From an uncultured Clostridia bacterium (GTDB taxonomy: Bacteria; Bacillota; Clostridia; Christensenellales; Aristaeellaceae), in assembly GCA_946409855.1 (NCBI GenBank), contig CAMJXZ010000011.1:1-22747 (forward strand): DNA of 22,747 nucleotides, read 5' to 3'. The translations under genes were made by a program, and so were the position numbers. Shown one piece after another: positions 15,900-22,747 of the stretch. How positions within the stretch are numbered: the first letter of the stretch is position 1; every line of letters starts with the position of its first letter. The notes below the pieces were generated by a model. It was given only the letters and a program-made list of their open reading frames with translations. It searched no databases and had not been told where the DNA came from.

Positions 15900-16064
15900 T
15901 ATTGCTCCCCCAACAAATTCTTGAAACATCTGCAGCGTCATAAGGGGCGATATACTGCGTCATGAAAGCTTGCCGTACCTACGGGTACGCCTGCGCTTTC
16001 ATTCCTTGTCTCTCACCCCTTCTGCCGCAGCATCCAGCTTCAAGAATTCATTGGTGGAGCAATA
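15900..16064. repeat. 165-nt imperfect inverted repeat bounded by TA (candidate MITE or long hairpin)
   Basis: The outer arms match at about 22 of 25 positions: TATTGCTCC...AATTCTTGAA at 15900-15925, and the reverse complement at 16040-16064. Pairing continues inward through TGC-GCG-CA-AAGGGG-GA-A-AC blocks with isolated mismatches, then ATGAAAGC (15962-15969) with GCTTTCAT (15995-16002), and CGTACC with GGTACG around a 4-nt loop. A TA dinucleotide lies at each outer end of TTGCTCC. This fits a miniature element with terminal repeats and TA target sites, of the IS630/mariner type, or a long structured RNA. No coding sequence is evident inside. Confidence 0.75.
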
Positions 16065-16106
16065 ATAACGGAAGAAAGAAAAAAAGTAAATTTTTTCCAA
16101 AAAGGT

Positions 16107-16123
16107 ATTGACTTTCTTTGACC
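16107..16123. promoter_or_regulatory. CtsR-type heptad operator
   Basis: ATTGACT-TTC-TTTGACC is, on the opposite strand, GGTCAAA-GAA-AGTCAAT. The consensus for the class III heat-shock repressor CtsR is two GGTCAAA-like heptads separated by three bases, and 13 of 14 heptad bases fit if R is allowed at the first base of the second heptad. It covers the -35 element of the hsp20 promoter, so repression at normal temperature is inferred. Confidence 0.65.
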
Positions 16124-16136
16124 TTTGATTTATAAT
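16108..16136 (+). promoter_or_regulatory. Sigma-A promoter of hsp20
   Basis: TTGACT (16108-16113) and TATAAT (16131-16136) are separated by 17 nt, and an A/T-rich tract upstream (16075-16103) could act as an UP element. This leaves a leader of about 90 nt before the hsp20 start. Confidence 0.85.
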
Positions 16137-16170
16137 ACAGTCAACGATCAGGAAAGGATCGGGGCGGCTG

Positions 16171-16239
16171 ATGACCACGGAATCAAAAAGAAACGTGTCC
16201 CGCGGGATACGATACGAATGGAGGATGTATTATGAGTAA
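16171..16239 (+). other. Upstream 22-codon ORF overlapping the hsp20 start
   Basis: An ATG at 16171 opens a 22-residue frame (MTTESKRNVSRGIRYEWRMY, then YE) whose TAA at 16237 lies just inside hsp20. An AGGAAAGGA is about 12 nt upstream. It uses AGA, AGG, ATA and CGA codons that are rare in the neighbouring genes. It could be a leader peptide or chance. A small stem (16194-16211, core TCCCGCGGGA) lies within it. Confidence 0.25.
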
Positions 16240-16693
16240 TCTGCTTCCGAGTATCTTTGGTGAAAATCTGATGGATGTTTTTGACGACTTTGACCGCAGC
16301 TTCTTCCGCGGCTTCCCGCAGCCGGAACGCGTGCTGTACGGCAAGAACGCGCAGCGCGTCATGAAGACGGACATCAAGGAAACCGAAACCGGCTATGAAC
16401 TGGACGTCGACCTGCCCGGCTTCAGCAAGGACGAAATCAAGCTGGAGCTGGAAAACGGCTACCTGACCATCTCCACGGAAAAGACGCTGGAGAAGGACCA
16501 GCAGACCAAGGCCGGCCGGATGCTCCGGCAGGAGCGGTATCTGGGCACCATGCAGCGCAGCTTCTACGTGGGCACCCAGCTGACCGAGGAGGACATTCAC
16601 GCCACCTTTGAAAACGGCGTGCTCCACCTGGATCTGCCCAGGAAGGACGCCAAAAAGGTGCCTGAAAAGAAATCCATCCGGATCGAAGGGTAA
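16232..16693 (+). CDS. hsp20: Small heat shock protein, Hsp20/alpha-crystallin family
   Basis: This 153-residue protein has an N-terminal arm (MSNLLPSIFGENLMDVFDDF), an alpha-crystallin domain at about residues 42-146 (YELDVDLPGFSKDEIKLEL, and FENGVLHLDLP as the signature near its end), and a C-terminal IxI motif (IRI) that mediates oligomerisation. These are ATP-independent cytosolic chaperones that hold unfolding proteins for refolding by DnaK or ClpB. GGAGG lies upstream of the ATG. The promoter is overlapped by a CtsR-like operator, so heat-shock induction is expected. Two terminators follow, so it is a single-gene unit. Confidence 0.93.
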   Translation: MSNLLPSIFGENLMDVFDDFDRSFFRGFPQPERVLYGKNAQRVMKTDIKETETGYELDVDLPGFSKDEIKLELENGYLTISTEKTLEKDQQTKAGRMLRQERYLGTMQRSFYVGTQLTEEDIHATFENGVLHLDLPRKDAKKVPEKKSIRIEG

Positions 16694-16705
16694 TTCGGCA
16701 AACGC

Positions 16706-16750
16706 GCCGGCCGGCGAAATAACCGGCCGGCATCCCATCCCTCTTTTTTT
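16706..16750 (+). terminator. First terminator after hsp20
   Basis: GCCGGCCGG (16706-16714) pairs perfectly with CCGGCCGGC (16723-16731). The T7 tract is at 16744-16750, twelve bases after the stem, so it is not ideal. Confidence 0.55.
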
Positions 16751-16754
16751 CGCG

Positions 16755-16779
16755 CCGGGCCTTGGGACCCGGTTTTTAT
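16755..16779 (+). terminator. Second terminator after hsp20
   Basis: CCGGG (16755-16759) pairs with CCCGG (16768-16772), with extra pairing inside, directly followed by TTTTTAT. It backs up the first terminator. Confidence 0.65.
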
Positions 16780-17042
16780 ATTTCAAAAGTGGGCATATAC
16801 GGAAGAAACAAGTCAAGATTTGATATAAAAGTGGGTAAATGATCATTCATATCAGTTTATATATTTATGAAAGTGGTATTTAATTCCCGAAACAGCAATT
16901 TTCCTTATTCTTTTTCCGGTTTTCCCCGCGGAGGGCCGCCCCGCCCCCCGAAACGATTCACTCCCGCCGGCGGCAGGGTGCTGTTCCGGCGGTTTGTTAC
17001 ATTCTTTTCACCGCCGCTTCATGTAAAAGAAAGACTTTTGAA
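16780..17042. other. Intergenic stretch with three direct repeats at 42-nt spacing, no gene seen
   Basis: AGTGG with preceding A-rich bases occurs at 16788, 16830 and 16872, exactly 42 nt apart, in an A/T-rich stretch. The rest (16890-17042) is mixed, with GC-rich runs and no ORF I would support. The repeats may be phased protein-binding sites, or chance. Confidence 0.35.
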
Positions 17043-17072
17043 TTGACAAGGAAGCCGGTTTGCATGTACAAT
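17043..17072 (+). promoter_or_regulatory. Sigma-A promoter of the SH3-like secreted protein
   Basis: TTGACA (17043-17048) is a perfect -35. TACAAT (17067-17072) is the -10, with an 18-nt spacer. The start codon is 47 nt downstream. Confidence 0.75.
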
Positions 17073-17118
17073 AAGGAAGGTATCAGAAGAGGATGCTCCC
17101 GAAAGGAGGATTGATTAT

Positions 17119-18111
17119 ATGAAGAAATTTTGTGCAGTACTGCTGGCCGTGCTGATCCTGCTGCCGGCCTGCGCCTGCCTGGCGGTGGATGAACCGATCG
17201 CCCCGGAATACGTCAAGGGAAAGATCAAAGCCGTGGTCGTCGCGGAAGAAGGCGCTTTTGTCTACGACGACTTTGACGAACATCTGGAGCCGGTGAGCGC
17301 CCTGCCCTACGGCACGGAAATCGAGATCAAGACCCTGGGCCTGGGCTGGTGCGCCTTTACCCAGCCGGACGTCAAGGGGAACCGCTACATCCGCACCAAA
17401 TATCTGTCCTTCAGCGAAGCGCCCTACGGCAACCAGATCGCCATCGTTTTCCTGAAGCGGAGCAAGACCCTGCCGATGCACAAGACGGCGAGCACCAAAT
17501 CCGGCAGCGTCACGAAGATCCCGGACGGCCAGTACGTGGTGATCCTGGAGCGGGGGGATACTTTCTCCCTGGCGCTCTGGGGCAAATACCAGGGATATCT
17601 GCAGAACGAGTGCCTGTCCTTCCGCGATTTCTGGGAAGACCCGGTGGAGAAAGCCGTTCTGAAAGATCCGATCAATCCGGACCGCCGCACCACGGTCAAC
17701 ATCCGTTCGGCGGACCGGACCAACGGCAACCGCCTCAAACAGTACCCGACCCTGCGCCCGCTGACGGTGCTGCAGATCAAATCCAACGGCTGGGCCGAGG
17801 TGGAAACCGAAGACGGCCTGCACGGCTACCTGCTGAATACCAACAAAAAAGGCGGGGAATGGCTGAACCTGGCGGAAGAGGAAGACGCTTTCGTGCCCGT
17901 GATCCACGCGGAAACGCCTGCGGAAATGCTGGAACGGCTGGCGGCGGAAGAAGCGGAACGTCTGGCCGAAGAAGAGGCGGCTCGCCTGGCGGAAGAGGAA
18001 GCGGCGGCCCAGGCGGACGAAGCGGCGGATTCCGCCGGGGAAGCGGAGCCCGCCGAAGAAGCGGACGAGCCGGCGCCCGGTGATCCGGAACCGGAATCAG
18101 ACGAAGAATAA
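17119..18111 (+). CDS. Secreted SH3-like repeat protein with charged repetitive tail
   Basis: This 330-residue protein begins with a signal peptide (MKKFCAVLLAVLILLPACAC, cleavage probably after CLA), so it is exported. LPAC is a poor lipobox because of the proline. Three bacterial SH3-like segments follow at about residues 35-105, 110-175 and 190-245. The third is clearest (VNIRSADRTNGN, WAEVETEDGLHGYLLN). Such domains bind wall peptides or other surface partners. The C-terminal 80 residues are Glu/Ala-rich with an 8-residue repeat (ERLAAEEA, ERLAEEEA, ARLAEEEA, AAQADEAA) and an acidic proline-containing end. AAAGGAGG lies nine bases before the ATG. The gene is a single unit with its own promoter and terminator. 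No catalytic domain is visible. Confidence 0.7.
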   Translation: MKKFCAVLLAVLILLPACACLAVDEPIAPEYVKGKIKAVVVAEEGAFVYDDFDEHLEPVSALPYGTEIEIKTLGLGWCAFTQPDVKGNRYIRTKYLSFSEAPYGNQIAIVFLKRSKTLPMHKTASTKSGSVTKIPDGQYVVILERGDTFSLALWGKYQGYLQNECLSFRDFWEDPVEKAVLKDPINPDRRTTVNIRSADRTNGNRLKQYPTLRPLTVLQIKSNGWAEVETEDGLHGYLLNTNKKGGEWLNLAEEEDAFVPVIHAETPAEMLERLAAEEAERLAEEEAARLAEEEAAAQADEAADSAGEAEPAEEADEPAPGDPEPESDEE

Positions 18112-18122
18112 AAACGGATACG

Positions 18123-18171
18123 GCGCAGCGCCATCATCCCTCCGGGAAACGGGCGCTGCGCTGTTTTGTGT
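18123..18171 (+). terminator. Terminator of the SH3-like protein gene
   Basis: GCGCAGCGCC (18123-18132) pairs perfectly with GGCGCTGCGC (18152-18161), followed by TGTTTTGTGTT. Confidence 0.75.
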
Positions 18172-18271
18172 TCATATGGACGTTCCGGCGGCACGGGGAT
18201 CCTGCGGCACGGCCGGATGGACGGGGCGCCGGAAAGGTTGGACGAATCATCAGGTTTTCTTGAATGAATAC

Positions 18272-18300
18272 TTGTGCTTTTGGCAAAAAACAGATATAAT
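18272..18300 (+). promoter_or_regulatory. Sigma-A promoter of pgcA
   Basis: TATAAT (18295-18300) is a perfect -10. TTGTGC (18272-18277) is a fair -35, with a 17-nt spacer. The start codon is 45 nt downstream. Confidence 0.75.
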
Positions 18301-18345
18301 AAAGCTATCTACATTCCCTTTCCAAAAGTTAAGGAGGTTTTGGCG

Positions 18346-20064
18346 ATGGACTATCGGGAGCAATATTCAAGGTGGCTTAAACTGTTCGCGGGGATACCGG
18401 ATACCATCCGGGAGCTCAAATCCATCGAGAACGATGAAAAAGAAAAGGAAGACCGCTTCTATACCGATCTTTCCTTCGGCACTGCCGGTATGCGCGGGGT
18501 GCTCGGCGCAGGCATGAACCGGATGAACATCTTCAACGTCCGCCGGGCAAGCAAAGGCCTTGCCATGTACTTAAAGCACGCCGGGATCGACCAGCGCGGC
18601 GTGGCCATCGCGTATGACAGCCGTCATTTCAGCGAGATTTTCGCCAAGCAGACCGCCCTGGTGCTGGCGGCGAACGGCGTGCGCGCCTTCCTGTTTGAAT
18701 CCCTTCGTCCGGTGCCGGTGCTGTCCTATGCCGTTCGCCATCTGAATGCCGCCGCCGGCGTGGTCATCACCGCCAGCCATAACCCGCCCCAGTACAACGG
18801 CTACAAGGTCTACGCCGAGGACGGCGCCCAGCTGGGCCCGGAAGCGGCCGCCGAAGTGACCGGCTACATCCGTTCGCTGGATTATCCGGAATGCCTGCCG
18901 ATGGACGAAAAAGAGGCGCTGGACAGCGGGATGCTCAAGATCATCGGCGATAAAGAAGTGGATGCCGATTACATCGCCATGATCAAGCGCCTGTCCCTGC
19001 GGCCCGAGCTGCTGGCCAAGGAAGGCCCGAACCTCAAAATCGTCTATACTCCCCTGCACGGCTCCGGCAATGTCCCGGTCCGCCGGATGCTGCAGGAGCT
19101 GGGCGTGACCCATGTGACCGTGGTCAAGGAACAGGAGCTGCCGGACGGCGCTTTCCCCACCGTGACCGCGCCCAACCCGGAAGATCCGGCCGCCTTCAAG
19201 CTGGCGATCCCGCTGGCGGAGAAGGTAGGCGCCACCGTCGTCTTCGGCACCGACCCGGACTGCGACCGCATGGGCGTCGCCGTCAAGGATAAAGAGGGCG
19301 TCTTCCATACCCTGACCGGCAACCAGATCGGCTGCCTGCTGCTCAGCCACGTACTGGAGAGCCGCAAGCTGAACGGCACCCTGCCCGAAAACGGCGCGGT
19401 GGTCAAGTCCATCGTGTCCACGGAGATGGCCAGGGCCATCGCGGCGGATTACGGGGCCACCGTCTTTGACGTGCTGACTGGCTTCAAGTTCATCGGCGAA
19501 AAGATCCAGCAGTTCAGCGAGTCCGGCGAATACACCTTCCTGTTCGGCTTTGAGGAGAGCTTCGGCTACCTGTCCGGCACCCAGGTCCGCGACAAGGACG
19601 GCGTCAACGCCTCCCTGCTGCTGACCGAGGCCGCCTGCGTCGCCATGTCGGAAGGCACCACCCTGTACGACAAGCTCCAGGAGCTTTATAAAAAGTACGG
19701 CTACTACACCGAAAAGGTCGTTTCCGTCACCCTGCCGGGCAAGGACGGCGTCCAGAAGATGAAGGACATCATGGCCGGCCTGCGCGAAAATCCCCCCAAG
19801 GAGCTGGCGGGCCTGTCCGTCGTGGCCGTGCGCGATTATCAGACCGGTATCCGCAAGGCCACCGACGGCACCGAGAGCAAGCTGGATACCCCGCCCTCCA
19901 ATGTGCTGTATTTCGAGCTGCAGGATAATAACTGGGTCTGCATCCGTCCCAGCGGCACCGAGCCCAAGATCAAGCTGTACGTCAACACAAAGGAAGAGAC
20001 GGCTGAAAAGTCGGCCGAGCTCAACAAGAAGCTGGGCGAAGCCGCCCAGGCGCTGATGGCATAA
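18346..20064 (+). CDS. pgcA: Phosphoglucomutase/phosphomannomutase (PgcA-type alpha-D-phosphohexomutase)
   Basis: The protein is 572 residues from the ATG at 18346, chosen because AAGGAGG lies eight bases upstream and because the frame further left runs into the promoter. It has the four landmarks of the alpha-D-phosphohexomutase superfamily: phosphoserine Ser144 in TASHNP, metal loop DPDCDRMG with Asp303, Asp305 and Asp307, sugar-binding GFEESFGYL, and phosphate-binding RPSGTEPKIK. It resembles Bacillus PgcA in length and in FGTAGMRGVLGAGMNRMNI. It interconverts glucose-1-phosphate and glucose-6-phosphate (and possibly mannose phosphates), feeding cell-wall and glycogen synthesis in the cytosol. 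Its codon choice looks more regular than that of the operon, suggesting high expression. It is a single unit with its own promoter and terminator. Confidence 0.9.
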   Translation: MDYREQYSRWLKLFAGIPDTIRELKSIENDEKEKEDRFYTDLSFGTAGMRGVLGAGMNRMNIFNVRRASKGLAMYLKHAGIDQRGVAIAYDSRHFSEIFAKQTALVLAANGVRAFLFESLRPVPVLSYAVRHLNAAAGVVITASHNPPQYNGYKVYAEDGAQLGPEAAAEVTGYIRSLDYPECLPMDEKEALDSGMLKIIGDKEVDADYIAMIKRLSLRPELLAKEGPNLKIVYTPLHGSGNVPVRRMLQELGVTHVTVVKEQELPDGAFPTVTAPNPEDPAAFKLAIPLAEKVGATVVFGTDPDCDRMGVAVKDKEGVFHTLTGNQIGCLLLSHVLESRKLNGTLPENGAVVKSIVSTEMARAIAADYGATVFDVLTGFKFIGEKIQQFSESGEYTFLFGFEESFGYLSGTQVRDKDGVNASLLLTEAACVAMSEGTTLYDKLQELYKKYGYYTEKVVSVTLPGKDGVQKMKDIMAGLRENPPKELAGLSVVAVRDYQTGIRKATDGTESKLDTPPSNVLYFELQDNNWVCIRPSGTEPKIKLYVNTKEETAEKSAELNKKLGEAAQALMA

Positions 20065-20108
20065 CGCTTCCACCGGAAGCTGACGCCAAAGGCAGATCAG
20101 TTTTCATG

Positions 20109-20149
20109 GCCTCCGTGATTCATGGCATCAGGCAATCACGGAGGCTTTT
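20109..20149 (+). terminator. Terminator of pgcA
   Basis: A perfect 12-bp stem, GCCTCCGTGATT (20109-20120) with AATCACGGAGGC (20134-20145), is followed by TTTT. It lies just before the start of the next gene, so that gene needs its own promoter or readthrough. Confidence 0.85.
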
Positions 20150-20177
20150 GAATAAAAAGAGACGGAGGGCGGTTAAG

Positions 20178-22745
20178 ATGATGAGAACCGGCAGGCTGAT
20201 CATAGCGTTTGTCCTGACTGTCATGATGGTGCTGAACGTTTCCGTATGTACGGCGGAACAGGGCAGAAGGGTCGATACATCGGATTACGCCTATATCCGG
20301 GGAGATTACCGGGGCATTGATCAGGCGGCCAAATCCGTCTTCTATGTCGAAATGTACCAGTCCGATTCGACGTACATCGGTTCGGGCAGCGGCTTTGTGA
20401 TGTTTGACGAGGGGCTGTTCATCACGAACCAGCACGTGATCGAGGGCACCTCTTATCTGCTGATCATGGATGACGACGGCAGGCAGTACCTGCTCGACCA
20501 GGTGCTGGTCTCCGATCAGGAGCACGATATCGCGATCCTGTATTTCCCGCAGGGGAAGGACTACCGTTCCCTTCCCTACGATACGGCCTTTGACCAGCTG
20601 GTCCGCGGTCAGCCGGTTTTGACCATCGGCAGCCCCAAAGGCCTGCCCGGCACGGTGGCGGACGGGATCATCAGCGCTTTCCCCAAATTCCAGGGGGAGG
20701 ATACCCGGTACATTCAGATCACCGCGCCCATCTCCCACGGCAGCAGCGGCGGCTGTCTGCTCAATGAGAACCTGCAGGTGATCGGCGTCACCTCCTCGGG
20801 CGTCGACGAAGGGCAGAACCTGGGCTTCGCGATCCCGGTATTCATCGTGGAACAGCTGTACCGGCAGTGGAACAAGCGGGACACCGTGCCGCTGGGTACG
20901 AAGCGCGCCTGGGATACGGTGGGCGCGGGTCTCCACAGCAGGATTTCCGGCGCGGTCAGCAGGCCGCGGGCGCCGGAAGGCACCGCCGCGCAGAATACGC
21001 CCGCCCGGGAAACAGGCGGCAGGATTGTGTGCCGCACGGGCGATACGATCCAGGTCGTTTTCTCGCTGGCGCAGGGCGGCGAACAGCCGGACGGCGTGAT
21101 GGGCCGGCTTTCCTATGATCCTGATATTTTTACCCCCATTCCCTCCGGGGAACTGATCGGCGCGGACGGGATCAATATTCTGAACCGGCGGCCTGTCGTG
21201 CTTTCCTTTCTGGTCAGCAAATACGCGCCGGCCGGGCAGTATAACATCGGGGCGGAAGTCATCGAAGCCGCCGACGCGGACGGACAGAAGTACACAGACG
21301 TTCATATTTCCCCGGTCCGGGTAACGGTGGAAAGCACAGCGGCCGTCTCGGGCGGGGAAACGCCGGCGCCGGCGCCCGCGCCGACCCATGCCGCCAACCG
21401 GAAAATACAGGTTGCGGTCGGGGATTACGTGACCTTCGGGCATTACCCACAGACGGCGTCGGGGAACGATCAGACGCCCATCGAATGGCTGGTGCTGGAT
21501 ATCATCGGGAATCAGGCGCTCCTTTTGAGCCGGTACGGGCTGGACGCGGTTCCGTACAATTCAGCGTCCGGCGATATAACGTGGGAGCAGTGCACGCTAC
21601 GGCAATGGCTGAACAGGGATTTCCTGAATAAGGCTTTCAGCGCGGCTGAACAGCAGGCCATCGCGACGACGCTGGTGGGCAGCGGTTCATACCAGGGATA
21701 TTATCAGGATGTATCAAACGGAAGCGATACCAGGGATAAAGTGTTCCTGCTCAGCTATTTTGAAGCGAACAGATACCTGAAAGTGCAGCACTTTTCGATC
21801 AAAGAAAGCAAAAACAACATCAAATCGCGTACTGCCCCTACGGCTTATGCCGTAAGACAAGGCGCATATGTCAATCCCAACTTTAAGACGGCGGAAGGGA
21901 CGAATCCGGGCAAGTGGTGGCTGCGGTCACCCGGCAGCGGCCAGAGACTGGCCGGTTTTGTGGATTGTGAAGGCTGTTTCAATGGAATCGGCGTTTATCA
22001 CACAACGCATATGGTCCGGCCCGCGGTATGGATCAATCTGGAGGCCGTCACCGGCGTCACGGGCAGCAGCACCGCCGGTGAGCGGGAAAGCGGCAGTCAG
22101 CCGGCGGCCGGAACCGGGAACGGAGGAACCTCCGGATCGTCCAAAAAGCAAATCAAGGCCGGGGATTATGTCACCTTCGGCCATTATCCGCAGACAGCGT
22201 CCGGGAAGGATCAGACGCTGATCGTCTGGCTGGTGCTGGAGGTCAAGGGGAATCAGGCGCTCCTCCTGTCCAAATACGGGCTGGATCATGTCAAGGAAAC
22301 ATATGATCATCAGACGGACCCGAAATACCTGCCGGTCCTCACCTGGGAAGACTGCAGGATCCGCAAGTGGCTGAACAGCGACTTCCTGAAAAAAGCCTTC
22401 ACCGCCGGCGAACAGAAAGCCATCCTGACGACCACGGTGGATAACAGCAAAAAGCAGGGCTACAGCGGTTTTGAAAGGTCCGGGGGGAAAAACACAAAAG
22501 ACAAACTGTTCCTTCTGAGCTACGCGGAAGCGAACAAATATCTTGGGGTTACAACATCCAAATCTCCTGCGACCGCCCGGGTTTCCCCGACGGCATATGC
22601 CGTCAAACAGGGCGCATACGCTTACGACTCCTATAAGACGGAGGATGGCGAAAATACGGCGATCTGGATTCTCCGGTCTCCGAGCCAAACAAAATTTAAG
22701 GAAGCGCTGATTAATAGCAGTGCAATTCAATGCCAAGCGATTTAA
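20178..22745 (+). CDS. Secreted trypsin-like serine protease with beta domain and two DUF6273 repeats
   Basis: The protein is 855 residues from the ATG at 20178, preceded by GGAGGG; a longer frame from 20106 begins inside the upstream terminator. Residues 1-24 are a signal peptide. The protease domain (about 45-235) has His86 in ITNQHVIEG, Asp117 in EHDIAI and Ser190 in GSSGGC, as in DegP/HtrA-like proteases without a PDZ domain. Residues 290-400 look like a beta-sandwich (VVFSLAQGG, LSYDPDIFTP), followed by a proline-rich linker. Two DUF6273 domains follow: A (415-621, GDYVTFGHYPQ to VRPAVWINL) and B (662-855). Both contain TWEDC/TWEQC, RxWLN and LRSP motifs. B ends before the expected VRPAxWI, two bases from the window edge. 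An exported or surface location is inferred, and the substrate is unknown. Confidence 0.75.
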   Translation: MMRTGRLIIAFVLTVMMVLNVSVCTAEQGRRVDTSDYAYIRGDYRGIDQAAKSVFYVEMYQSDSTYIGSGSGFVMFDEGLFITNQHVIEGTSYLLIMDDDGRQYLLDQVLVSDQEHDIAILYFPQGKDYRSLPYDTAFDQLVRGQPVLTIGSPKGLPGTVADGIISAFPKFQGEDTRYIQITAPISHGSSGGCLLNENLQVIGVTSSGVDEGQNLGFAIPVFIVEQLYRQWNKRDTVPLGTKRAWDTVGAGLHSRISGAVSRPRAPEGTAAQNTPARETGGRIVCRTGDTIQVVFSLAQGGEQPDGVMGRLSYDPDIFTPIPSGELIGADGINILNRRPVVLSFLVSKYAPAGQYNIGAEVIEAADADGQKYTDVHISPVRVTVESTAAVSGGETPAPAPAPTHAANRKIQVAVGDYVTFGHYPQTASGNDQTPIEWLVLDIIGNQALLLSRYGLDAVPYNSASGDITWEQCTLRQWLNRDFLNKAFSAAEQQAIATTLVGSGSYQGYYQDVSNGSDTRDKVFLLSYFEANRYLKVQHFSIKESKNNIKSRTAPTAYAVRQGAYVNPNFKTAEGTNPGKWWLRSPGSGQRLAGFVDCEGCFNGIGVYHTTHMVRPAVWINLEAVTGVTGSSTAGERESGSQPAAGTGNGGTSGSSKKQIKAGDYVTFGHYPQTASGKDQTLIVWLVLEVKGNQALLLSKYGLDHVKETYDHQTDPKYLPVLTWEDCRIRKWLNSDFLKKAFTAGEQKAILTTTVDNSKKQGYSGFERSGGKNTKDKLFLLSYAEANKYLGVTTSKSPATARVSPTAYAVKQGAYAYDSYKTEDGENTAIWILRSPSQTKFKEALINSSAIQCQAI

Positions 22746-22747
22746 GG

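Noticed and set aside
18274..18345. Extended N-terminus of pgcA
   Set aside because: The stretch contains the -10 box and lacks homology to PgcA proteins; the ATG at 18346 has AAGGAGG.
20106..20177. Extended N-terminus of the trypsin-like protease
   Set aside because: It would start inside the perfect pgcA terminator hairpin and would put a basic stretch before the signal peptide.
1..22747. CRISPR arrays, tRNA or rRNA genes, phage or integrase genes
   Set aside because: I saw no repeat-spacer pattern, no cloverleaf and no recombinase motif.

Overview
The window looks like a stretch of a GC-rich, low-complexity-promoter Firmicute, most likely a gut or rumen Clostridia (a Christensenellales-like relative is my guess). 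The reasons are strong GGAGG ribosome sites, sigma-A promoters of TTGACA/TATAAT type, a CtsR-like operator before hsp20, a PgcA-type phospho-sugar mutase like that of Bacillus, and secreted SH3-like and DUF6273 proteins. The taxonomic call rests on content only, not on a search.

Region 1 (1-14240, + strand) reads as one long operon of at least ten genes, open at the left edge and closed by a terminator after nudC. Order: 5'-truncated S9 serine peptidase, M14 zinc carboxypeptidase, S10-type serine carboxypeptidase, amidohydrolase of the imidazolonepropionase/Xaa-Pro dipeptidase type, MalY/PatB-like PLP enzyme, ornithine cyclodeaminase/mu-crystallin family reductase, M61/M1-like HEXXH metallopeptidase, two more S9 peptidases, and the NAD diphosphatase NudC. 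Stop/start overlaps (3102, 5746, 7933, 11347) and short spacers indicate translational coupling. None of the hydrolases whose start is visible has a signal peptide, so the set looks like a cytosolic peptide-degradation pathway ending in two small-molecule amino acid enzymes. The substrate is unknown. Proline/imino-acid peptides and sulfur-conjugate peptides are the two hypotheses I consider.

Region 2 (14258-15848, - strand) has three genes: a Usp/KdpD-like small protein and a two-helix membrane protein (probable pair), and a third membrane protein that uses a TTG start and has its own terminator.

Region 3 (15849-16779) is the most structured non-coding stretch. It holds a 165-nt near-perfect inverted repeat bounded by TA dinucleotides (a candidate MITE or long hairpin), then a consensus sigma-A promoter overlapped by a CtsR-type heptad repeat, an hsp20 gene, and two tandem terminators.

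Region 4 (16780-22747, + strand) has a 42-nt-spaced direct repeat, a secreted SH3-like protein with a charged repetitive tail, the phosphoglucomutase/phosphomannomutase gene pgcA with clear promoter and terminator, and a large secreted trypsin-like protease carrying two DUF6273 repeats. The second repeat stops short of the conserved end motif at the window edge.
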